DNA from: Pectinophora gossypiella
Lineage: Eukaryota; Arthropoda; Insecta; Lepidoptera; Gelechiidae
DNA length: 64,000 nt
Direction of reading: 5' to 3'
Assembly: GCF_024362695.1 (NCBI RefSeq)
Contig: NC_065408.1
Coordinates: 11,718,001-11,782,000 of the forward strand
The position numbers were made by a program, and so were the translations under genes. Of this stretch, positions 1-8,890 are shown piece after piece (positions within the stretch are counted from its first letter, which is position 1; every line of letters begins with the position of its first letter). The notes beneath the pieces were generated by a model, which searched no databases, had not been told where the DNA came from, and saw only the letters and a list, made by a program, of their open reading frames with translations.

Positions 1-420
1 TTGTAGGACATGACGAAAAACTAGGACAAAGCGCCCTGTCGTCGGTTCAGCGTTCCCGATTCCGCCCCCCTCAATACTTTAGCAGTGGATGAACGTTTAG
101 ATATTGCCGATCGCATTACGACTATATTCAACACACATTTTTTGGCAAAATGGCACTGAAGCGTTGTGCTCGCTGAAACAAATATCTCGTGAAGAAGGTA
201 ATCTGTTAGACAGTATTAGGTGCAAACCTTGGTTCTGGAGATATATTTTATGTTACATCATAAGACTTATCTACTGATCTATCTGTCAGTCTCATCTGTG
301 AGCGAGATTTTAATATCCATTTCATTTTGTCAGACACAAAAATACAGTAGAAATAAAAATAGTATTTACTTAAGTCTTTTAACCTACTGATAGAGAGAGG
401 AACTGTAATCTTTATGGTAT
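1..420. other. Gene-less stretch, nothing recognised
   Basis: No open frame with recognisable coding character and no repeat that I can identify. It ends at the first fold-back MITE. Confidence 0.4.
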
Positions 421-653
421 TATACTGGGTGTTAGTGACATCGTAACGAATACTGAGGGAGTTGATTCAGACCATGATTCTGAGTTAAAACCAAGTGGAA
501 TTTTCCGTCGCAAAATTCATAATTTTTTTTAGTTTTTTTAAATTATTTTCAATTCTTTACTTTCGCGATGGAAAATTCCACTTGATATTAATTCAGAATA
601 ATCAGATGAATCATCCCTCTCAGTATTCGTTACGATGACACTTACACCCCGTA
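421..653. mobile_element. Fold-back MITE, copy 1
   Basis: The left end reads TACTGGGTGTTAGTGACATC and the right end is its near reverse complement (GATGACACTTACACCCCGTA). The inverted similarity continues inward for about 90 bp on each arm, including the words CAAGTGGAATTTTCC and GGAAAATTCCACTTG, so the whole unit folds into one hairpin with a T-rich loop. Flanking TA suggests a Tc1/mariner-type target, but this is inference. It has no coding capacity. Confidence 0.75.
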
Positions 654-682
654 CAAGTACATACGGTAGCCATATAAGTAGG

Positions 683-913
683 TATGGGTGTTAGTGACAC
701 CGTAACGAATACTGAGGGGGATGGTTCAGACCATGATTCTGAGTTGATATCAAGTGGAATTTGGTGTCAATAAATTCATGAAAATTTTTCTTTTCTTTTT
801 AATTATTTTCCAATCCATACTTTTGCGACGCAAATTTCTACTTGATATCAACTCAGAATCATGGCCTGAACCACCCCTCAAAGTTTTCGTTACGATGTCA
901 CTAACACCCTGTA
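683..913. mobile_element. Fold-back MITE, copy 2
   Basis: Second copy of the same family, only 29 bp after copy 1. Ends are TATGGGTGTTAGTGACACCG and TGTCACTAACACCCTGTA. The arms carry the same inner words as copy 1 (GATTCTGAGTTGATATCAAG and its inverse). The 75-codon open frame across it is a by-product of the inverted repeat and is not a gene. Confidence 0.75.
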
Positions 914-1608
914 TATCTCTATCCATCAAAGCTCAACGTCTAATAATAATCAATATGTACAATATACGTATACATATTTGATGAATATGGAGGAAGCTAG
1001 AGTAGTATGTCAGGATTGAAGAAATGGAATTCCATAGTCTCTGCTTACCCCGGTGAGATATAGGCGTGAGTTTATGTATATACGTGGGTACGCCTATGTA
1101 CAATAGGTACAAAATAAATATTATATATTGAGCACAAATAGCTCAATGAGATTTAAGCATTCGCTCATAGTAAGTTATTTTTGAAAATTTTCAGTTATTT
1201 TATTTTAAAACCATCGATGTGAAAGTTTCACAAAAAGCCGGCCAGTATCGAGGGCCATTATTTTTGTTGTTCAACGTTAGACCCAAGTCCATTCACGTTG
1301 TAAATAAAGACCTATAACGACGCCGTTGTCAATAAAAATTCATAATAGATCTATTGTCCATTGTTGGTTTAGTACCAGATTGTGATACTCCATTGTGTGA
1401 GGAATATAAAATGCAGTAAAAACTTGGTCTGTGTGTATTTTAAAAAATATTTTTTGCGTAAAAAATATTCTCGTCCGACTGACAGCCTGGATGGTGTGTG
1501 ACGCGTGCAGACTGTCGCGCGGAATTGGCAAGTTTTTAATCAAACGGAAAAATACATCTACGATAGTTTTTTTAAGTACCTATTGTAAAAAAAAATCTTA
1601 CGTAAGTA
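914..1608. other. Gene-less stretch with a short SINE-tail-like motif
   Basis: Around 1040-1080 there is a 'gcttaccccggtgagatata' motif followed by 'ggcgtgag', also seen in altered form at 9585-9615, and typical of lepidopteran SINE tails. The rest is unassigned AT-rich sequence. Short open frames at 1340-1685 overlap on both strands and look random. Confidence 0.4.
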
Positions 1609-1971
1609 TACAGAGTGTTACTGACACCGTACTGAAAAAGAAATTAGATCGTCTACTTGATTGTACTAACAACAATGGTTGGTGATTTTCTGTACGGAAA
1701 TGTAAATCAAACAACGCGAACAATCGCTAGACTACGTTCGTAGGTACCTGCTTACTTACGTGAAATGTAGTTGTATATTGATGATTTTTAATAATTTGAC
1801 TGTTTTTATTTAAATTTGGATTCTATGCCGCTTAAAGCACAATATGGGATTAAAAATAATAAAAATAACAAAAAAAATCATAAATTTTTCAACAGGAAGT
1901 TCTACTCGATATCAACTCAGAACAATGGTCTGAATCATACCTTAAAGTTTTCGTTACGGTGTCACCCTGTA
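1609..1971. mobile_element. Fold-back MITE, copy 3 (diverged, enlarged)
   Basis: The left end is TACAGAGTGTTACTGACACC and the right end GGTGTCACCCTGTA. The right arm (1891-1971) matches copies 1 and 2 well: TCGATATCAACTCAGAA, then TGGTCTGAATCAT, then GTTTTCGTTACGGTGTCA. The left arm and centre are diverged or replaced, giving about 363 bp instead of 231. Confidence 0.6.
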
Positions 1972-2619
1972 TTACGGATCAATCCTCCGTTTACCCGCAT
2001 GCCTACATAAGTATACTTATTAGGAGACAGAATCACATGTTAGTGTAATTAGAAAGATTATCCATCCTGATCAGTTATAAGCACACGTGTTGTGCTAGGC
2101 TGAATATATCACTATCTTCCAAATAACTCCCGATCTGTTCCACTGTAACCTCTATCGTTGCGATTCTGTTAATCATTAGTGGAGTCAATAAAGCCGGAAA
2201 AAATAAAAAAAAATGATCGAAAATTAAGACGGGTCGCGTTACATAATCGAAATCCAATAAATGTCAAAATAATGGTCATAAACGTTTGGGGCCATAGTAA
2301 TAAATGTTCTAACTGTCCGCTATAATAATGCATATTCTGTGCAAATTTCAACTATGGTTTTAAATTTGGTGTCAAATATTATGCTTTAAAAGATACAGCC
2401 TTTTAGAGGTTGAACTTTAAGATCCTCTAACAGACAAACGGAAAGACGCAAAAACGGTTTAGATGTACTAATTGGAAGCCGACTCTGTACAAAACCAAAA
2501 AGTATTTTAAATCCATTTTTCATTTGAATACTAATAAAAAAATGTAACTTTTTTTATATGGTTGAAATATTTATTTGCCACACTCAAGATTACGAGTAAC
2601 ACATATCCCTGATTCAAAC
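1972..2619. other. Gene-less AT-rich stretch
   Basis: No coding signal or repeat family recognised. The short overlapping minus-strand frames at 2075-2351 have no family resemblance. Confidence 0.4.
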
Positions 2620-2884
2620 GCGGTAAGAACCCGTTATTATGTATTTTAATCATAATAATAACTAGCTTTTGCCCGCGACTTCGTCCGCGTGGCGTGTTAT
2701 ATAAGAGAGAGATCTTTGTGTGTGTGGGAGTGCATATCAAATTTCAAGCATCTAACTTATGCAGTTTAGATTTTTTCATACAATTTTTTTCCCAATAACT
2801 CCCATTTTTCAAAATACAGCCAAAAATAAACTTTATATTTACTAAGGTATGCATGCATGCTAGATTGAATCAATTGATTGAATT

Positions 2885-3052
2885 GATTTTTTTTTAATTG
2901 ATTGTTCATTGAGTTTTAATTTTAATACACACTTCCTCTCTTCCCTTCAACGTTGCTGTGCCCTACAGGGTCCATGTTTTAGTTCCTATGCCTATGTAAC
3001 ACCCCATTGTACTACATGGAATGCAATAAATAATTTAATTGAATTGAATTGA
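2885..3052 (+). mobile_element. Nested LINE 3' fragment
   Basis: A block ending 'ggaatgcaataaataattta' plus AATTG repeats interrupts the surrounding element. A coding-free tail with an AATAAA-like end and a short simple repeat is what a heavily 5'-truncated non-LTR retrotransposon leaves. It sits between 'aaggtatgcatgcatgc' and a resumed unit of the host element. Confidence 0.45.
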
Positions 3053-3479
3053 AAACATCTATCTTGCGCGGTTTAAATTTTTTCATACAAATGTTTTTTT
3101 CCCGGTAACTCCCGTTTCCGTGGGAATTTTGCAATAATCTGTTGCAACTAAGCTTTAAGTTAACTAAGGTACCTGCATGCCAAATTTCAAGCGTCTAACT
3201 TAAGCGGTTTAGATTTTTCATACAAAAGGATTTTCCCGCTAATTTCCGTTCCCGTGGGAATTCCGGGAATTCCTTTCTTAGTGCACCTCTACGGTACCTA
3301 AGCTATGTCTCTTCCAAATTTCAAATGCCTACATTTAGCCGTTCAGGCTATGCGTTGATATGTCAGTCACTGAGTCAGTCAGTTTCTCCTTTTATTTAGA
3401 TTTGATTTTTTCATACAAATGTTTTTTCCCGCTAACTACCGTTCCCGTGGGAATTTTGTAATATCCTGTTGCAACTAAG

Positions 3480-4215
3480 CTTTAAGTTTACTAAAGTACC
3501 TGCATGCCAAATTTCAAACGTCTAACTTGAGTGGTTTAGATTATTCATACAAAAGGATTTTCCCGCTAATTCCCGTTCCCGTGGGAATTTCGGGAATTCC
3601 TTTCTTAGTGCACCTCTACGGTATCTAAGGTACCTGCGTGCCAAATTTCAAACATCTAACTTTTCATACAAAAGGATTTTCCCGTTAATTCCCGTTCCCG
3701 TGGGAATTTCGGGAATTCCTTTCTTAGTGCACCTCCACGGTACCTAAGGTACCTGCATGACAAATTTCAAACGTCTAACTTGAGTGGTTTAGATTTTTCA
3801 TACAAAAGGATTTTCCCGCTAATTCCCGTTCTCGTGAGAATTTCGGGAATTCCTTTCTTAGTGCACCTCAACGGTACCTATGGTACCTGCATGCCAAATT
3901 TCAAACGTCTAACTTGAGTGGTTTAGATTTTTCATACAAAAGGATTTTCCCGCTAATTCCCGTTCCCGTAGGAATTTCGGGAATTCCTTTCTTAGTACAC
4001 CTCTACGGTATCTAAGGTACCTGCATGACAAATTTCAAACATCTAACTTGAATGGTTTAGATTTTTCATACAAAAGGATTTTTCCGCTAATTCCCGTTCC
4101 CGTGGGAATTTCGGGAATTCCTTTCTTAGTGCACCTCTGCGGTATTTAAGGTACCTGCATGCCAAATTTCAAACGTCTAACTTGAGTGGTTTAGATTTTT
4201 CATACAAAAGGATTT
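3480..4215 (+). repeat. Tandem array, about 134-bp period
   Basis: The word TGCATG (once TGCGTG) recurs at 3501, 3635, 3754, 3889, 4022 and 4156, giving spacings of 134, 119, 135, 133 and 134. Each unit contains 'aaatttcaaacgtctaactt', 'catacaaaaggattttcccg' and the near-palindrome around 'cccgtgggaatttcgggaat'. The 119-bp unit lacks the 'gagtggtttagat' part. More diverged units lie upstream at 3060-3480. Confidence 0.85.
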
Positions 4216-4347
4216 CCCTTCACTACTCTGCTCCTATTGATTGTAGCGTGATGAAAAGTATACTATAACCTGTCTAGGAGTGTGAAGAATAATTGTACCA
4301 AGTTTCATTAAAATCCGTCCAGTTGTTTTTGTTTCTATAAGGAACAT

Positions 4348-4348
<1 letters not shown>

Positions 4349-4382
<34 letters not shown>
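4349..4382 (+). repeat. (CAGA)n microsatellite
   Basis: About eight perfect copies of the tetranucleotide CAGA. It lies in the conserved tail of the 2.6-4.55 kb element, where such runs are part of the family. Confidence 0.9.
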
Positions 4383-4384
<2 letters not shown>

Positions 4385-4552
4385 AATTTTACTTAATTTG
4401 CAATACAAAAATGCAATATTTTTGGCATCAGTATCGATCACTTATCACCCCCTGATAGTTATTTTGAAAAAATATTTAATGTACAGAATTGACCTTTCTA
4501 CAGATTTATTATAAGTATAGATTAAAACATAATAACGGGTTCTTACCGGTAT

Positions 4553-5269
4553 TTATATTACTTAATTAATGAATTAATTATGATAATAACCGCGTAAACT
4601 TAAAACAATGTACACACTCAAGATTTTTCTGATTTTAAATGATATAAAAAAAAACTATCCCAGGGCTACAAAAGAAAAAAATCATCAAAATCGGACCTGT
4701 CCCTATAAGAAGTGAAACCTTGACTTTTGCCTCGACTACATAGACTTAAGATTTTTTTGGACATCCTCAATCTGTGGTAAAAGTCATCGCTAATTTTAAA
4801 TAATAGCGCAACTACTTACTCAAAATATTATTTTTCAGTTGAAATTTGAATAGAAAAAGCTCATCGCGGGTAGTTAAGATTGTCAAACATGCTAAACCGA
4901 TTATAGTGAACGAAAATCCGATGCAGCACCATTAGTGGAGTAAACTTGAACTTTTAGTAAGTACGAAAATTTAATTTTAATTTCATACTGGTTATTTTGT
5001 GAATACATTTACCAACAGCTCATTTTGAGAGCATATTTAGATGATCCGCTGCAATGCTAATATCCGCTTTGATGTGGCCTGGCCTATTTTTTGAGGCATA
5101 ATGTGGAAGGGATATGTGTGGTTTGAATAATAGGAAGAGCCAGTGCTTTTACGTATTTTTCGATTGCGTTATCTATTTTCATTATACAATTTATTGCAAA
5201 ACGATATATCTTTGGCATATTTATTTGAGGGTAAACAGAGGCGTTTAGAAATTGAGAGGTCATCAATTT
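4553..5269. other. Gene-less AT-rich stretch
   Basis: Nothing identifiable. A motif 'cacactcaaga' near 4612 also occurs near 2580 on the other side of the composite element, which could be a remnant of a wider duplication. Confidence 0.3.
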
Positions 5270-6075
5270 CTAAACGAGCACATAACATAAGCTCACGACT
5301 ATATATATCCCAATCGGAGTAGTCAGAGGCACATCCATCGCAAGACGAACTACCCACACCTCACCGTGCTTTTTTTTTTCTTTTATTTTATAGAGGGTTT
5401 TTTCTATAAGTACAGAATATGCCACCCTCACAGTTCTTACAATATTATAGGTTTAACCTACGTTTCTCTGCCACCTTAAATAACTTATAAAGTGCCTTAG
5501 CGTCGTCCGAAGTAGGGGAGGCCAAGACACTATTACATATACCAACCTCGCAGTTGTAATCGATTAACATAAAAAAAATTGTATCTCAGCCTCATTCTGA
5601 ACGCACTCCATTATTACATGATAAGCATCTTCTATGGTATTACACTCGCTACAGTTAGGAGATGGTACCTTCTTCATAAGGAAAGCGAAAGAGTTAAATG
5701 GGATATGTGCAGAGCGAAGTCTGAGAGCAGTTACAATATCTTGCCTGCTCATAACTGTCAAACCACGGTGTTCTGCTTAATGTTGGTTGAATGGTCTTAT
5801 ACCAAATTCCCTTTGAAAGAGACCTTTCGTCAAAGTATTCGGTCCAAAATTGTATACATTGTGTTTTAGCTATAAGCAGCAGTTCTGTGTAATATGGTAA
5901 GCAACGTATAGGTACTCCTCACCGTGCTTTCTGTTACACCAACATGATAGGTGAGCCGTATCGCCGTCTAATGGTCGAGGCAACTGTGTTAATGAAAACT
6001 GCACTTAAGATAAATTAATAACTCATTAATTCGAACTGGTGCCACATAATCCACTCCACCCGGTGTATCCCAGCA
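5270..6075 (-). repeat. Interspersed repeat family D, interrupted by a LINE
   Basis: The parts 5270-5372 and 5918-6075 read together on the minus strand match 15,545-15,790 and 33,490-33,700: 'accggtaccggacttgcacc'-like start, 'tatagacggcgatacggct', 'gctcggtgagg', then 'cgatggatgtacctctgact'. The LINE at 5373-5917 splits this copy. No protein is encoded. I cannot name the class. Confidence 0.65.
5373..5917 (-). mobile_element. 5'-truncated non-LTR retrotransposon with target duplication
   Basis: The minus strand at 5761-5564 encodes a 65-residue piece with Cys-X2-Cys...His-X4-Cys spacing (SPNCSECN, then YHVIMEC), the zinc-knuckle-like end of jockey/R1-type LINE polyproteins. The element is flanked by the 13-bp repeat CTCACCGTGCTTT at 5360-5372 and 5918-5930. 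Its 3' side (low coordinates) is a T-run on the plus strand, that is a poly(A) tail on the minus strand. It is a dead fragment of about 545 bp. Confidence 0.8.
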
Positions 6076-6188
6076 GCAGTCACCAGCATTTATTGGTCGT
6101 TTCGTGTGCTGGTGCTACATAATCTCAGCCAAATTAAAAAAAATATACAATATTTAATTACTCACCTCTTATCCATCCCCTAGCATAG

Positions 6189-6342
6189 GTACGGTCACGA
6201 GCATTAATATGTACTTATACACTTTGGTGCCATGTCACATTAACTTTTTTGACAAATTGAACTGTAAATCTCACTAAATGTCAAATATGTTAGTGCGACA
6301 GAGTCCTAAAGTGGGTACATTATATTGCTCATGATTGTACCT
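6189..6342. mobile_element. MITE with inverted ends (family M2)
   Basis: The left end is GGTACGGTCACGAGCATTAA and the right end, inverted, is GGTACAATCATGAGCAATAT. The interior words 'atgtcacattaacttttttg' and 'gtgcgacagagtcctaaagt' recur in the opposite orientation at 30,430-30,625. It is non-coding. Confidence 0.7.
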
Positions 6343-6394
6343 GCGTAAAATCATTAAACTGAAAAATAAATCCTTTTTCTTCACCATTTTAAAA

Positions 6395-6530
6395 TCATCA
6401 TCTTCTCCCTAGCATTGTTCCGTTTTTCACAGGGTCCGCTTATCTAACCTGAAGATCAGAAGCGACTGCCTGTCTGACCTTCCAACCCGCGATGGGAAAA
6501 CCAGAGCCAGGGTAGGTCCACCGTTTTAAA
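6395..6530 (+). repeat. SINE-like repeat (family G), copy 1
   Basis: The words 'tctccctagcattgttccg', 'cacagggtccgcttatctaa', 'cctgaagatc' and 'agaagcgactgcctgtctga' recur at 45,770-45,870 in the same order. This word order is common in moth genomes. It lacks a visible tRNA-like head here. Confidence 0.65.
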
Positions 6531-6872
6531 ATGATTTTAAATAATAATTGTAACTTTATACGTGGTCAGAAAAAGGCTTAAAACGCAACAATTCTGCATT
6601 CGCTGACAAAGGGAAAATTCAGAGAAACATGTTGCTTTAAGAAACTCAAAAAGCTGTAAAAGCAATGGTAAGGGTGACGTCATCTAGTAGGGTAGGGATG
6701 CGAGTGTTGTCTATTTGTGTCGTTGTATACGTGCACGGCCGGGTGAGCAGCGCGGTGTCACAAAGAGCTCACGCGGGGTAATTACAGCGTGCCCGCGCGC
6801 AGATTACCTCACGAATATCTCTGACTTTTACACCATAACGTTGGAATCATCGAGATTTTTATAAGAAGAAGA

Positions 6873-6985
6873 CATACACACATAAACTGTTATTAATCCC
6901 TAATAAGGTAGGCAGACCCACAAGTATCTAAACAGAAGTCAATTTGCAATTTTGATACAAAATTCTGAGAGGGTCATGATGATGA
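6873..6985 (+). repeat. SINE-like repeat (family F), copy 1
   Basis: Matches 22,040-22,290: 'catacacacataaactg', 'taatccctaataaggtaggc', 'agacccacaagt', and then a diverged middle. It is truncated. Other fragments of the family appear at 12,210-12,440 and, inverted, at 14,715-14,745 and 23,845-23,880. Confidence 0.55.
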
Positions 6986-8344
6986 CCAACATAGTGCTAT
7001 GTTGAAAACAAAAAAAAAATAAATGTAATGTAATGTATGGGAGTAATAAATGTTTCTTTCTTTCTTTCTATGCCAATTATAACGTAATGAGCCTATTGGC
7101 CATAGGTATAATGGATATTTAGAAGATACATTATATTTATGAACTTTTGCTACGCGCATAGCCAACTGCTACGACTGACGTAGCAGCTACGTCGGTAACG
7201 TAACGTAACAAGAACGAATGGAGCATTGTATCGAGCCAACAAGCAACAAAAACATTATATTCCTACATCGATCAACCCTGCCGGTCATCTCACAAGGGGA
7301 TAATAAAACCGAATTACCTAAGATAAGAAGCGGCTTATAACGAGCTTTGTGCACGATACCTTCACATCGAAAACACACGATTACCTCGTTAAAATCAGCA
7401 ACAAAGCAAACTGACCAATGAATCTCTAAAGATTCAAACTAAAATATCTTGAAATTTGTTATTATAGGATTATAATACAAAAAGTCCGAAACAAACTTTT
7501 TCCTTTTTATATTCGACAAAACTGTAGGTAGGTACGGCGGAGGAATTTGGCTCTTTCAGGAATTCTTTACGTTGTCGGAATGCCAGTGTCGCTTAGCGAG
7601 AAGAAGGCACAATTTAATTGCATATTTCACGAATAAAAGCTACTTAGAATAACAGTGCTCTCACACAGGGTCGTCGAACAAAAGATCGCGGCGAGTGTCA
7701 TACGATCCGGCTTCAATCCTCGGCTGACAGTTTACCAAGTCTTCTATAGAACTAGCCCCTATGCGGTTGGGTTAAGGGAACGGATTGAGAATAAATCAGT
7801 TTAGCGTCGGCAAAAAGAATTGGCGTGAAATTTCCCCATTCACACGCACGGCTTTCATTGTTCGAGGAACGCACGAGGAGTGATTTTTCTGCCCGAAGCA
7901 GTTCTCCACAATAATGAGTCACTTGACGTATTGTCCCGTAGGCGCTATCACATCCAAATTACGAAGCCATTGTTAGTGAGATATTGTTCGTCTCGTGAAT
8001 ATGTGCGAAAGGAAATGAAACTGTTCTGAGGCCGAGATGCGCAGATATAGTGCGGAGTTTCCCGGGTCTCGAGGTAAATGGGGCGTCCTGTGGTCGACAC
8101 GTACTCTTTCCATAGAGTTTATTATATTAAGACTGTTGCACACTCCTAGAATGTACAAGGATTATATATGTTAGCTGCAGGCGACAGAAACGTACATATT
8201 TATATCAGTGGCTGCAGGTTTTATGTGTCCTTACTTTATTGTAGGATTATTTTTGGTTCTCTATTTTTACTCATAAAATTTTATGTAATAATTTACCATG
8301 GCATACTATTACTTGTCCTATTATTATTTACGCATAGTATTCTT
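6986..8344. other. Gene-less stretch
   Basis: Contains a short (TTTC)n run near 7050 and clustered ACGTAGC words near 7140-7205 that resemble those at 20,850-20,910. No open frame here has recognisable protein character. Confidence 0.35.
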
Positions 8345-8890
8345 TGTTTGTTGTTTTTTGTCATAACTTTTTAAGCATAATTTTGAAACTCATAATTACT
8401 ATAAGCATAATAATTAATGACAATAATGATATATAAGTAAGCAAAATTATTATAATCATATACTCCGAATAAGAAAAGTTTTGGCACAACTTTGAACATT
8501 TTCGAAACTTACTTTTCCTTGGCTGCATTTGGTTCATGATTGTGACTTTTTATATTTTTTGACACTATTTCATGCTGTCATCATTCAGTATACTTTTCGT
8601 ATGTAAGATAAACACGCTGGCGGCGTACGGGTGGCCCAAGGGCCACCCCCGCCGCACCCTAACCTACTGTTATGCCTTGTAAAAATTATGACAAAACACT
8701 ATTATTCTAAAAAAGAATAAAATTATGGATACTTATTTATATGCGAATCAAATTTATACCAACAAATATTAGCCCAAAAATAACAAACCAGTATTCCTAG
8801 ATGTTATCATGGTAAAGTACTATTATGCTAAAAACGTTATGCAAAAAGGATTATGATAATTAAAATTATGACAAAAACATTTATGCATTT
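8345..8890. repeat. TTATG-rich inverted-repeat element with GC hairpin
   Basis: The left edge 'ttttttgtcataactttt' plus 'taagcataat' is inversely repeated at the right edge ('attatgacaaaaacattt' plus 'atgcattttaag'). The interior is filled with TTATG/CATAA words and contains a perfect GC stem around 8630-8660 (GGTGGCCC AA GGGCCACC). A smaller fold-back with similar words is at 41,357-41,458. Confidence 0.5.

Larger units (their letters stand above)
2620..4552. mobile_element. Composite non-autonomous element bounded by inverted repeats
   Basis: The outer ends are exact inverse copies over 21 bp (CGGTAAGAACCCGTTATTATG at the left; its inverse at 4532-4552), with partial matching a little further inward. 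Inside, the body starts at 2661 with 'actagcttttgcccgcgact', a start common to abundant lepidopteran retroposon-like repeats, and ends with a (CAGA)n run and a conserved tail to about 4520. The middle holds a nested LINE tail and a tandem array. No protein is encoded. I cannot decide whether this is an RTE-type retroposon sitting in a MITE, or one DNA element. Confidence 0.55.

Noticed and set aside
754..981. 75-codon plus-strand open frame
   Set aside because: It runs through the second fold-back MITE and has no domain; it is a by-product of the repeat.
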